Shown piece by piece: positions 1 through 8,541 of a stretch of DNA of 64,000 nucleotides (the stretch's first letter is position 1; every line of letters starts with the position of its first letter). The stretch is from Vitreoscilla stercoraria DSM 513 (lineage in GTDB: Bacteria; Pseudomonadota; Gammaproteobacteria; Burkholderiales; Neisseriaceae). The position numbers were made by a program, and so were the translations under genes. The DNA is taken from the NCBI RefSeq assembly GCF_000382305.1, contig NZ_KB908022.1:62001-126000 (forward strand). The letters are read 5' to 3'. The notes under the pieces are model-generated. The model was not told the DNA's origin. It saw only the letters and a program-made list of their open reading frames with translations, and searched no databases.

Positions 1-1
1 A

Positions 2-73
2 GAAGCGTTGATTTATGGTTTATTGCAATTGCAAAACAAAATCAAACGTACGCAAACCATTGCGCGTAACTAA
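2..73 (+). CDS. nuoB: NADH-quinone oxidoreductase subunit B, C-terminal end (partial)
   Basis: The window opens inside a gene whose last 23 codons are read here, ending at TAA 71-73. The tail begins EALIYGLLQLQ, which fits the C-terminus of NuoB, the subunit carrying iron-sulfur cluster N2 next to the quinone site of complex I. It lies 11 bases upstream of nuoC, the usual position in a nuo operon. The cluster cysteines lie outside the window, so the call rests on the tail sequence and gene order. Confidence 0.8.
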   Translation, partial: EALIYGLLQLQNKIKRTQTIARN

Positions 74-84
74 GAGGCAGACGT

Positions 85-675
85 ATGACGAAATTAGAAA
101 CTTTACAGGCCGCCTTAAAAGAAGCGTTGGGCGAAAAAATCAGCCACATGAAGGCTGATTTGGGTCGTGTGACGATTGAATGTCGTGCTGCTGATTATTT
201 GGATGTGATGCAAATTTTGCGTGACCATCCAAAATTGCAATTTGAGCAATTGATTGATTTGTGCGGTATGGATTACAGCCAATACCGTGAAGAAGCTTGG
301 GATGGTTTCCGCTTTGCAGCGGTGTCTCAATTATTGTCTGTGGCTTTGAATCAGCGTTTGTGCGTGAAAGTCTTTGCTGAAGACGATGATTTGCCTATCG
401 TGGATTCGGTGACTGCCATTTACAACTCAGCAGATTGGTATGAACGTGAAGCCTTCGATTTGTATGGCATTTTGTTCAACAACCATCCTGACTTGCGTCG
501 CATTTTGACCGATTATGGTTTTGTGGGTCATCCATTCCGCAAAGATTTCCCTATCTCAGGTTACGTAGAAGTGATTTACGATCAAGAACAAGAACGTGTG
601 GTTTACCAACCTGTAACCATTGAGCCGCGTGAGATTACCCCACGCATCGTTCGAGAGGAGCAGTACGGTGGCTAA
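85..675 (+). CDS. nuoC: NADH-quinone oxidoreductase subunit C
   Basis: A 196-residue protein of the 30-kDa complex I subunit family. It sits in the peripheral arm and helps link the hydrophilic module to the membrane domain. The family signature is visible: EREAFDLYGI around residues 120-129, followed by DLRRILTDYGF and HPFRKDFP around 136-156. The ATG at 85 is preceded by AGAGGCAG at a usable distance. NuoC and NuoD are separate proteins here, not fused as in E. coli. The gene overlaps the nuoD start by 8 bases, which suggests translational coupling. Residues near 6-10 are encoded by a TTACAGGCCGC stretch (103-113) resembling the uptake-sequence variant described in the findings. Confidence 0.97.
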   Translation: MTKLETLQAALKEALGEKISHMKADLGRVTIECRAADYLDVMQILRDHPKLQFEQLIDLCGMDYSQYREEAWDGFRFAAVSQLLSVALNQRLCVKVFAEDDDLPIVDSVTAIYNSADWYEREAFDLYGILFNNHPDLRRILTDYGFVGHPFRKDFPISGYVEVIYDQEQERVVYQPVTIEPREITPRIVREEQYGG

Positions 676-1921
676 ACTTAGAAATTACACCATTAACTTC
701 GGCCCACAACACCCGTCTGCGCACGGTGTGTTGCGTTTGATTTTGGAACTAGAAGGTGAAACGATCGTTCGTGCGGATCCGCACATCGGTTTGTTGCACC
801 GTGGTACTGAAAAATTAGCCGAAACCCGCACTTTCATTCAAAACTTACCATACATGGACCGCTTGGACTATGTATCGATGATGTGTAATGAACAAGCTTA
901 TTGCTTGGCGATTGAAAAAATGGCTGGCATTGAAGTGCCAATTCGTGCGCAATACATCCGTGTGATGTTTGCTGAAATCACCCGTATCTTGAACCATTTG
1001 ATGAATATTGGTGCACAAGGTTTGGACGTGGGCGCGATGACGGTGATTTTGTATTGCTTCCGTGAACGCGAAGATTTGATGGACATGTACGAGGCTGTTT
1101 CTGGCGCACGTTTACATGCCGCTTATTTCCGTCCAGGTGGTGTGTACCGTGATTTGCCTGATTTCATGCCTAAGTATGAAAGCAACAAATTCCACAGTGC
1201 CAAGCAATTGAAACAAATGAACCAAGCGCGTGAAGGCTCTTTGTTAGATTTCATCGAAGACTTTACCAACCGTTTCCCAGCGTGTGTGGACGAGTATGAA
1301 AACTTGTTGACCGACAACCGTATTTGGAAGCAGCGTTTGGTGAATATTGGTGTGGTAACGCCTGAACGTGCTTTGAACAAAGGTTTCACGGGCGTGATGT
1401 TGCGTGGTTCTGGCATTGAATGGGATGTGCGTAAAACGCAACCTTACGATGTTTATGCCAATATGGATTTCGACATTCCTGTAGGTGTTAATGGTGATTG
1501 TTACGACCGTTACTTGTGCCGTATCCAAGAAATGCGCGAATCTAACAAAATCATCAAACAGTGTATCCAATGGTTGCGTGCAAACCCAGGTCCTGTGATT
1601 ACCCAAGACCATAAATTTGCGCCGCCTAGCCGTGTTTCGATGAAAGAAAACATGGAAGAGTTGATTCACCACTTTAAATTCTTTACCGAAGGCATGCACA
1701 TTCCTGAAGGCGAGATTTATGTGGGTACTGAACATCCTAAAGGTGAGTTTGGTGTGTATGTGGTGTCTGATGGCGCTAACAAACCATACCGTTTAAAAAT
1801 CCGTGCACCTGGTTTTGCACACTTGCAAGGTATTGATGAGATGTCACGCGGTCACATGATTTCTGACGTGGTGGCGATTATCGGTACCCAAGACATCGTA
1901 TTTGGGGAGGTTGACCGATAA
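668..1921 (+). CDS. nuoD: NADH-quinone oxidoreductase subunit D
   Basis: The 49-kDa complex I subunit, which shapes the quinone-binding cavity beside NuoB. The open frame reaches further upstream (620), but the GTG at 668 is the better start: it follows AGAGGAG at 653-659 and gives a protein beginning (M)AKLRNYTINFGPQHP, the normal family N-terminus. The product is 417 residues, the expected length. The PQHPSAHG loop (about residues 13-20) carries the conserved quinone-site histidines, and the C-terminus ends in VFGEVDR. It overlaps nuoC by 8 bases and shares one base with nuoE. Confidence 0.97.
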   Translation: MAKLRNYTINFGPQHPSAHGVLRLILELEGETIVRADPHIGLLHRGTEKLAETRTFIQNLPYMDRLDYVSMMCNEQAYCLAIEKMAGIEVPIRAQYIRVMFAEITRILNHLMNIGAQGLDVGAMTVILYCFREREDLMDMYEAVSGARLHAAYFRPGGVYRDLPDFMPKYESNKFHSAKQLKQMNQAREGSLLDFIEDFTNRFPACVDEYENLLTDNRIWKQRLVNIGVVTPERALNKGFTGVMLRGSGIEWDVRKTQPYDVYANMDFDIPVGVNGDCYDRYLCRIQEMRESNKIIKQCIQWLRANPGPVITQDHKFAPPSRVSMKENMEELIHHFKFFTEGMHIPEGEIYVGTEHPKGEFGVYVVSDGANKPYRLKIRAPGFAHLQGIDEMSRGHMISDVVAIIGTQDIVFGEVDR

Positions 1922-2400
1922 TGTTGTCAGCTGAATCGTTAAAACAAATTGACTTTGAATTGGCCAAATACCCGAAAGAACGCAATCGTTCTGCCATTAT
2001 GGGTGCATTGCGCATTGCGCAAGTAGAATTGGGCTATTTGTCTGTTGAAACCATCGACTACGTGGCTGAATATGTAGGCATTCCTGCAGCTCAGGCTTTG
2101 GAAGTGGCGACTTTCTACAATATGTACGACCTGAAACCTGTTGGCGCACAAAAAATTACTGTGTGTACCAATTTGCCGTGCGCTTTGCGTGGCGGTATGG
2201 CTGCTGGTGAGTATTTGAAAGAGAAATTGGGCATTGGCTATGGTGAAACCTCAGCTGATGGCAAATTCACTTTGGTAGAAGGCGAATGCATGGGTGCTTG
2301 CGGTGATGCGCCAGTGTTGATTGTAAACAATCACAAAATGTGCAGCTTCATGACCAAAGACGCAATTGATGCAAAATTGGCAGAGTGGGGTGTGAAGTAA
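1921..2400 (+). CDS. nuoE: NADH-quinone oxidoreductase subunit E
   Basis: A 159-residue thioredoxin-like [2Fe-2S] subunit of the NADH-oxidising module, carrying cluster N1a. The four ligands are visible as C82 and C87 (CTNLPC) and C123 and C127 (CMGAC). The helical N-terminal part contains the ATFYNMYDL stretch typical of the family. The start ATG shares its A with the nuoD stop codon, and the stop shares its last A with the nuoF start. D, E and F are therefore tightly coupled. Confidence 0.97.
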   Translation: MLSAESLKQIDFELAKYPKERNRSAIMGALRIAQVELGYLSVETIDYVAEYVGIPAAQALEVATFYNMYDLKPVGAQKITVCTNLPCALRGGMAAGEYLKEKLGIGYGETSADGKFTLVEGECMGACGDAPVLIVNNHKMCSFMTKDAIDAKLAEWGVK

Positions 2401-3695
2401 TGGCTATTTTTAAATCTGGTGTGATTTTCAATGGCGTTGATACTCAAGATCCTAACTGTTGGACTTTGGAATCATATGTTGCTCGCGGTGGTTATGAGGG
2501 CTTGAAAAAATTGTTGAGTACCGGCATGACTCAAGACGACGTGATTTCTGAAGTGAAAGCTTCAGGTTTACGTGGTCGTGGTGGTGCAGGTTTCCCAACC
2601 GGCCTGAAATGGAGTTTCATGCCGCGTTCGTTCCCTGGTGAAAAATACGTCGTTTGTAATACAGACGAAGGTGAGCCAGGTACGTTCAAAGACCGTGATA
2701 TCATGAAATACAACCCACATGCCTTGATTGAAGGCATGATCATTGCCGGTTTTGCAATGGGTGCGGTTGCAGGTTACAACTATGTTCACGGTGAAATCTT
2801 TGAAGACTATGAGCGCTTTGAAGAAGCCTTGGAGCAAGCACGCGTTGCGGGTTTCTTAGGCAAAAACATTTTGGGTTCAGAGTTCAGCTTTGAATTGTAT
2901 GCTCACCATGGTTATGGCGCTTACATTTGTGGTGAAGAAACGGCATTGTTGGAATCTTTAGAAGGTAAAAAAGGCCAACCACGTTTCAAACCACCATTCC
3001 CTGCTTCATTTGGTTTGTATGGCAAACCAACCACCATCAACAATACCGAAACATTTGCTTCTGTGCCATTCATCGTTCGTGATGGTTCAGGCAGCTTCAA
3101 TCAATTTGGTTTGGAAAACAACTTCGGTACCAAATTGTTCTCGGTTTCAGGCCACGTTGAGCGTCCAGGCAACTATGAAGTGCCATTGGGTACACCATTT
3201 TCTGTGTTGTTAGAGATGTGTGGTGGCATGAAAGATGGTCGCAAATTGAAAGCTGTGATTCCGGGCGGTTCATCTTCTCCTGTGATTCCAGGTGATGTGA
3301 TGATGCAAACCAATATGGATTACGATTCGATTGCCAAAGCAGGCTCGATGTTGGGTTCTGGTGCCGTGATTGTGATGGGTGAAGACGTTTGCATGGTGAA
3401 GGCTTTGGAACGTTTGTCTTATTTTTATTTTGAAGAATCTTGTGGTCAATGTACCCCTTGCCGTGAAGGCACAGGTTGGTTGTATCGCATTGTTCATCGA
3501 ATTGAAAATGGTGAAGGCCGTCCTGAAGATTTGGCTTTGTTGGATTCAGTGGGTAATCAAATGGCGGGTAAAACCATTTGTGCTTTGGCGGATGCTGCTG
3601 TGATGCCAGTTCAAGGCATGATGAAGCATTTCCGTGATGAGTTTGAATACCACATTGAACACAAAAAGTGTAAATGCAACCACGAATGGTGCTAA
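2400..3695 (+). CDS. nuoF: NADH-quinone oxidoreductase subunit F (FMN and NADH binding)
   Basis: A 431-residue subunit that takes hydride from NADH to FMN and passes electrons to cluster N3. The ATG at 2400 overlaps the nuoE stop and gives MAIFKSGVIF; an in-frame start 15 bases upstream would lie inside nuoE. The glycine-rich GRGGAGFPTG is at residues 59-68 and the NADH/FMN region TDEGEPGTFKDRD at about 88-100. The [4Fe-4S] ligands are C348, C351, C354 and C394. Length and motifs are all normal. nuoG follows after 29 bases. Confidence 0.97.
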   Translation: MAIFKSGVIFNGVDTQDPNCWTLESYVARGGYEGLKKLLSTGMTQDDVISEVKASGLRGRGGAGFPTGLKWSFMPRSFPGEKYVVCNTDEGEPGTFKDRDIMKYNPHALIEGMIIAGFAMGAVAGYNYVHGEIFEDYERFEEALEQARVAGFLGKNILGSEFSFELYAHHGYGAYICGEETALLESLEGKKGQPRFKPPFPASFGLYGKPTTINNTETFASVPFIVRDGSGSFNQFGLENNFGTKLFSVSGHVERPGNYEVPLGTPFSVLLEMCGGMKDGRKLKAVIPGGSSSPVIPGDVMMQTNMDYDSIAKAGSMLGSGAVIVMGEDVCMVKALERLSYFYFEESCGQCTPCREGTGWLYRIVHRIENGEGRPEDLALLDSVGNQMAGKTICALADAAVMPVQGMMKHFRDEFEYHIEHKKCKCNHEWC

Positions 3696-3724
3696 GGCCC
3701 GTGTGAAATAGGATTACCTAATAT

Positions 3725-6013
3725 ATGTTACAGATTGAAATTGATGGTAAGGAATTATCGGTAGAGCAGGGCAGCACAGTTATTGAAGCTGCTTTGAAAT
3801 CCGGTACCTATATTCCGCATTTTTGCTACCACAAAAAATTATCAGTTGCTGCCAACTGCCGCATGTGCTTGGTAGAAGTTGAAAAACAACGCAAACCGTT
3901 GCCAGCTTGTGCAACGCCAGTGACCGATGGCATGAAAGTATTCACGCAATCGAAAGTGGCGAAAGATGCGCAAAAAGGCGTGATGGAATTCTTGTTGATT
4001 AACCACCCATTGGATTGCCCAATTTGCGACCAAGGTGGTGAGTGTCAATTACAAGACTTGTCTGTAGGCTATGGTAAAACCAGCAGTCGCTACGAAGAAG
4101 ACAAACGTTCTGTTGTTGGCAAAGACATGGGTCCATTGGTGTCTGCTGCTGAGATGTCACGTTGTATTCACTGTACCCGTTGTGTGCGCTTTACTGATGA
4201 AGTGGCAGGCTGGCAAGAATTGGCAATGACCAATCGCGGTGAGTTCTCAACGATTGAGCCGATGCGTGGCGCGACTTTGGAAACAGAGTTGTCAGGCAAC
4301 GTCATTGATTTGTGCCCAGTAGGCGCTTTGACCAGCAAACCATTCCGTTATGACGCTCGTTCTTGGGAATTGTCACGTCGTAAATCGATTTCGGCACATG
4401 ACGCTTTGGGTTCTAACTTGATTGTTCAAGTGAAATCTCATGTGGTACGTCGTGTCTTGCCTTTGGAAAATGAAGCTGTGAACGAATGCTGGTTGTCAGA
4501 CCGTGACCGCTTTGCTTACGAAGGCTTGAATCATGCTGATCGTTTGGGTGTTCCAATGATTAAACATGGTGGTGAATGGCATGAAACCGATTGGTCAACT
4601 GCGTTGGAATACGTTGCCAAAGGTTTGCGTGGCGTTTCTGCCGATCATGGTGCTGATGCAATATCGATTTTCGCCAATGCCAATAGCACAGTAGAAGATT
4701 TGTATTTGGCCAAACAATTGGCGCAAGGCTTAGGTGTGAACAGTATTGACACACGCATGCGTCAACAAGACTTCAATTTAGATGCTGCCCAACAAGGCGC
4801 ATTGTGGTTGGGTCAAAGCTTGGTTGATTTTGCAGCCAGCGATGCCGTATTGGTAGTCGGTGCAGATTTGCGTCAAGAGCAACCTTTATTGACAGCTCGC
4901 ATTCGTGCAGCGGTTAAAGAAGGTATGAGCTTGAGCGTGTTGGGTTCGGCAGAGCAAGTATTGCGCATGCCAGCTGCTCAACAAGTATCGCATCCTTACG
5001 CTTGGGTGGATGTTTTGGCTCAATTGGCGGCACCAGCTGCAGATGCTTCAGAATTCATTTTGAGTACAGCCAAACAATTGTTGGATGGTGAAAAAGTCAG
5101 CATCGTTTTGGGTGCTGAAGCCATGAACCATCCACAGTTTGCGCAAATCTATGCCGCAGCTCAAAGCTTGGCACAAGCAACAGGTGCTACTTTGGGTTTA
5201 TTGCCACAAGCTGCAAACAGCGTGGGTGCTGACTTGTTAGGCTTTAAAGCCAAAGCAGGTGCAGTGAATCCTGTTAGTGCTTTGAATGGCAGCCAAAAAG
5301 CGGTGATGTTGCTCAACATCGAACCTGATATGGATTGGGCTGGTAGTGAGGCGACTCGCCAAGCATTGTTAAAAGCACAAACTGTGATTGCTTTGACACC
5401 TTATCAAAGTGAAGCTTTGCGTGAAGTGGCTGATGTGATGTTACCTGTGGCGCCATCAACAGAAACTTCAGGCAGCTTTGTTAGCATGGAAGGTCGTTTG
5501 CAAAGTTTCCATGGTGTGGTGAAAGCTTACGCACAATCTCGTCCAACTTGGAAAGTCTTGCGTGTATTGGGCAATCAGTTGGGTTTAAAAGGTTTTGATT
5601 ACACCTCTAGCGAAGAAGTTTTGGTACGTTCTGGTTTGAACAGCGATACTATCGCCAGTCAATTGAACAACCAAGTGAAACAAGTGAATCCTGTACAAAC
5701 TTTACAGGCCGCTTCTTTGGTTCGTGTGGGTGGTGTGGGCATTTACCAAACTGATTCTGTGGTACGTCGCTCATTGCCATTGCAAGCAACAGTGCACGCA
5801 CAAGTGCCAACGGCTTTGGTTCATCCAAATACTTTGGCGGCATTGCAATTGAGTGATGCTGCACAAGCTGTGGTGAAATCGGCTCAAGCACAAGTGATTG
5901 TGGCATTGCAAGCAGATGCAAGCGTGGCTGAAAATGTGGTGTCTTTGACATTACATCCACAAAACAAAGCGTTGGGTGCCATGATGAACACAATTGAATT
6001 GGTTAGAGGATAA
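3725..6013 (+). CDS. nuoG: NADH-quinone oxidoreductase subunit G
   Basis: The largest peripheral subunit, 762 residues. The N-terminal ferredoxin domain holds a [2Fe-2S] site (C34, C45, C48, C62). The HxxxC cluster is H94, C98, C101 and C107, and a further [4Fe-4S] site is C147, C150, C153 and C197. A molybdopterin-oxidoreductase-like domain follows, which in complex I is structural and holds no cofactor. The C-terminal part is rich in alanine and glutamine and diverges from well-known homologues, which is common for this subunit. Bases 5702-5714 read TTACAGGCCGCTT, an intragenic relative of the uptake-like 12-mer. nuoH starts 2 bases after the stop. Confidence 0.96.
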   Translation: MLQIEIDGKELSVEQGSTVIEAALKSGTYIPHFCYHKKLSVAANCRMCLVEVEKQRKPLPACATPVTDGMKVFTQSKVAKDAQKGVMEFLLINHPLDCPICDQGGECQLQDLSVGYGKTSSRYEEDKRSVVGKDMGPLVSAAEMSRCIHCTRCVRFTDEVAGWQELAMTNRGEFSTIEPMRGATLETELSGNVIDLCPVGALTSKPFRYDARSWELSRRKSISAHDALGSNLIVQVKSHVVRRVLPLENEAVNECWLSDRDRFAYEGLNHADRLGVPMIKHGGEWHETDWSTALEYVAKGLRGVSADHGADAISIFANANSTVEDLYLAKQLAQGLGVNSIDTRMRQQDFNLDAAQQGALWLGQSLVDFAASDAVLVVGADLRQEQPLLTARIRAAVKEGMSLSVLGSAEQVLRMPAAQQVSHPYAWVDVLAQLAAPAADASEFILSTAKQLLDGEKVSIVLGAEAMNHPQFAQIYAAAQSLAQATGATLGLLPQAANSVGADLLGFKAKAGAVNPVSALNGSQKAVMLLNIEPDMDWAGSEATRQALLKAQTVIALTPYQSEALREVADVMLPVAPSTETSGSFVSMEGRLQSFHGVVKAYAQSRPTWKVLRVLGNQLGLKGFDYTSSEEVLVRSGLNSDTIASQLNNQVKQVNPVQTLQAASLVRVGGVGIYQTDSVVRRSLPLQATVHAQVPTALVHPNTLAALQLSDAAQAVVKSAQAQVIVALQADASVAENVVSLTLHPQNKALGAMMNTIELVRG

Positions 6014-6015
6014 TC

Positions 6016-7062
6016 ATGGAAGCTTGGTTTATTGGTTTATTAGGTCCAACTTGGGGCTTTGTGGTTTCATCGTTGGCTAAAATCGTCATCATTTTGGCAC
6101 CGCTGATTTTGTGCGTTGCCTATATGACGTATTTTGAACGTAAAGTCATTGGTTTCATGCAATTGCGCGTGGGTCCAAATGTGACTGGTCCGTTTGGTTT
6201 GATTCAGCCTTTTGCCGACGTGGTGAAATTGTTGATGAAAGAAATCATTCGCCCAACTTTGGCTAATAAAGGTTTGTTCTTGTTGGCGCCAGTGTTGTCA
6301 TTGATGCCAGCATTTGCCGCTTGGGCAGTGATTCCATTTTCACCAGATTGGTTTTTGACCAATGTAGATGCAGGTTTACTTTATATCATGGCTATCACCT
6401 CTTTCGGTGTCTATGGTGTGATTATCGCAGGTTGGGCATCTAACTCTAAATACGGTTTCTTGGGTGCAATGCGTTCTTCTGCGCAAATCATCTCTTATGA
6501 AATCGCAATGGGTTTTGCATTGGTTGGTGTGGTGATGGTTACAGGCAGCTTGAACTTTGTGGAGATTGTGAACCAACAAGGTCAAGGCATTGCAGGTGGT
6601 TCAGTATTGTCTTGGAACTGGTTGTCTTTATTCCCATTGTTTGTGGTGTATTTGATTTCAGGTGTCGCCGAGACCAACCGTGCACCATTTGACGTGGCCG
6701 AAGGTGAGTCTGAGATTGTGGCAGGTTTCCACGTTGAATACTCAGGCATGGCATTTGCCTTGTTCTTCTTGGCTGAATACATCAACATGATTTTGATTGC
6801 AGCTTTAACTGCTTTGTTGTTCTTAGGCGGTTGGTTGTCTCCATTCCCAGCAAGTTGGGGCATTATTGGTGCTGCCAGTCCTGTATGGATGTTCATCAAA
6901 ATGGCGATGGTTTTGTACAGCTTCTTATGGTTCCGTGCAACCTTCCCGCGTTACCGTTACGACCAAATCATGCGTTTGGGTTGGAAAGTATTCATTCCTG
7001 TAACTTTAGTGGCGGTCATTTTGTTGGGCGCATGGATGATTTCTCCATGGTCACTGTGGTAA
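6016..7062 (+). CDS. nuoH: NADH-quinone oxidoreductase subunit H
   Basis: A 348-residue membrane subunit at the junction of the two complex I arms, forming part of the quinone entry channel. It has about eight predicted hydrophobic helices. Family signatures include YFERKVIGFMQLRVGPN in the first cytoplasmic loop and AETNRAPFDVAEGESEIVAGFHVEYSG split across the loop near residues 215-240. These acidic and arginine residues line the quinone tunnel. Length is normal, and the gene begins 2 bases after nuoG. Confidence 0.97.
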   Translation: MEAWFIGLLGPTWGFVVSSLAKIVIILAPLILCVAYMTYFERKVIGFMQLRVGPNVTGPFGLIQPFADVVKLLMKEIIRPTLANKGLFLLAPVLSLMPAFAAWAVIPFSPDWFLTNVDAGLLYIMAITSFGVYGVIIAGWASNSKYGFLGAMRSSAQIISYEIAMGFALVGVVMVTGSLNFVEIVNQQGQGIAGGSVLSWNWLSLFPLFVVYLISGVAETNRAPFDVAEGESEIVAGFHVEYSGMAFALFFLAEYINMILIAALTALLFLGGWLSPFPASWGIIGAASPVWMFIKMAMVLYSFLWFRATFPRYRYDQIMRLGWKVFIPVTLVAVILLGAWMISPWSLW

Positions 7063-7081
7063 GGAATAAGAGAGTAGAGCA

Positions 7082-7561
7082 ATGGCTAATTTAGTTAAAT
7101 CATTTTTATTGACAGAGCTTCTCAAGGGTATGTCGATTACGTTGAAAAACTTCTTTTCACCGAAATTGACTTTGATGTTCCCTGAAGAAACCACGCCACA
7201 GTCAGTTCGTTTCCGTGGTTTGCATGCACAACGTCGTTATCCAAATGGTGAGGAACGTTGTATTGCATGTAAATTGTGTGAGGCGGTTTGTCCTGCCATG
7301 GCCATTTCGATTGAGTCAGAAAAACGTGAAGATGGTACACGCCGTACCACTCAATACGACATCGACTTGACCAAATGTATTTTCTGCGGTTTCTGTGAAG
7401 AAGCTTGTCCAGTGGATGCAATTGTTGAGACGCACATCCTTCAATACCATGGTGAAAAACGCGGTGATTTGTATTACACCAAACCGATGTTGTTAGCAGT
7501 AGGTGATCGCTATGAAGAAGAGATTGCCCAACGCAAAGCAGCTGACGCGCCATATCGTTAA
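7082..7561 (+). CDS. nuoI: NADH-quinone oxidoreductase subunit I
   Basis: A 159-residue ferredoxin-like subunit holding clusters N6a and N6b, which carry electrons towards NuoB. Two CxxCxxCxxxCP motifs are present: C60, C63, C66, C70 and C99, C102, C105, C109. A short amphipathic N-terminus precedes them. The operon position between nuoH and nuoJ is standard. Confidence 0.97.
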   Translation: MANLVKSFLLTELLKGMSITLKNFFSPKLTLMFPEETTPQSVRFRGLHAQRRYPNGEERCIACKLCEAVCPAMAISIESEKREDGTRRTTQYDIDLTKCIFCGFCEEACPVDAIVETHILQYHGEKRGDLYYTKPMLLAVGDRYEEEIAQRKAADAPYR

Positions 7562-7570
7562 GGGAAGATC

Positions 7571-8212
7571 ATGTTTCAAACAGTCTTATTTTATATTTTT
7601 GCAGCTGTGGTTTTGTTCGGTGCGGTGCAAACTGTCACTACCAAAAGTCCAGTTCATGCAACCTTGTACTTGGTATTGACCTTCTGTACCAGTGCGTTGT
7701 TGTGGATGCTAATGCAGGCCGAATTCTTGGGCATTGTATTGGTATTGGTTTATGTCGGTGCGGTGATGGTGTTGTTCCTCTTTGTGGTGATGATGCTGAA
7801 CATCGACGTCGAAGAAATGCGAGCGGGTTTTTGGAAAAACTTGCCAGTATCAGGTACGGTAGGTGCTTTATTGGCCATCGTGTTGATTTTGGCATTGATT
7901 GATCCTAAAACCAATTTGGCTGCATTTGGTGCGATGGAAACCATTCCTGCTGATTACAGCAATGTTCGTGAATTAGGCCGTGAAATGTACACCACTTACT
8001 TGTTGCCATTTGAATTGGCGGCGGTATTGTTGGTATTGGGTATGGTTGCTGCGATTGCATTGACCCATCGTCCAAACAAAAATCCACGTTATATTGATCC
8101 AGCTGATCAAGTTAAAGTACAAGCCAAAGATCGTATGCGTTTGGTTAAAATGAAGCCACAAGTCGAAGATGCGGCAGAAGCAGACGCAGACAACACAGAG
8201 GTGAAATCATGA
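7571..8212 (+). CDS. nuoJ: NADH-quinone oxidoreductase subunit J
   Basis: A 213-residue membrane subunit with five hydrophobic helices. The third contains the conserved glycine-rich stretch around LVYVGAVMVLFLFVVMM that forms the pi-bulge involved in conformational coupling. The C-terminal 45 residues are charged and soluble, ending in an acidic AEADADNTEVKS tail. The tga stop overlaps the nuoK ATG (ATGA at 8209-8212), implying coupled translation. Confidence 0.96.
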   Translation: MFQTVLFYIFAAVVLFGAVQTVTTKSPVHATLYLVLTFCTSALLWMLMQAEFLGIVLVLVYVGAVMVLFLFVVMMLNIDVEEMRAGFWKNLPVSGTVGALLAIVLILALIDPKTNLAAFGAMETIPADYSNVRELGREMYTTYLLPFELAAVLLVLGMVAAIALTHRPNKNPRYIDPADQVKVQAKDRMRLVKMKPQVEDAAEADADNTEVKS

Positions 8213-8514
8213 TTTCGATTACTCATTATCTAGTTTTAGGTGCCTTGTTGTTTGGCGTCAGCGCCATGGGTATTTTCATGAACCGTAAAAACGTCTTGGT
8301 CATCTTGATGTCGATTGAGTTGATGTTGTTGGCGGTGAATTTTAACTTTGTGGCTTTTTCACAGTATCTCGGCGACATTGCAGGTCAAGTGTTCGTATTT
8401 TTCATCTTGACTGTGGCTGCGGCAGAAGCTGCAATTGGTTTGGCTATTTTGGTATTGATTTACCGTAATCGTCAAAGCATTAACGTACGAGATTTGGACA
8501 GCCTGAAGGGCTAA
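8209..8514 (+). CDS. nuoK: NADH-quinone oxidoreductase subunit K
   Basis: A 101-residue, three-helix antiporter-like subunit of standard length. The membrane glutamates expected for proton transfer are visible in the SIELMLLAVNFNF segment (helix 2) and the AAAEAAIGLAILV segment (helix 3). Its start is embedded in the nuoJ stop. Confidence 0.97.
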   Translation: MISITHYLVLGALLFGVSAMGIFMNRKNVLVILMSIELMLLAVNFNFVAFSQYLGDIAGQVFVFFILTVAAAEAAIGLAILVLIYRNRQSINVRDLDSLKG

Positions 8515-8541
8515 CATTCACCCAAGAAGAAATCAATCATT

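Noticed and set aside
1244..1735. 163-codon minus-strand frame inside nuoD
   Set aside because: Histidine- and threonine-rich translation typical of an antisense shadow of a conserved gene.
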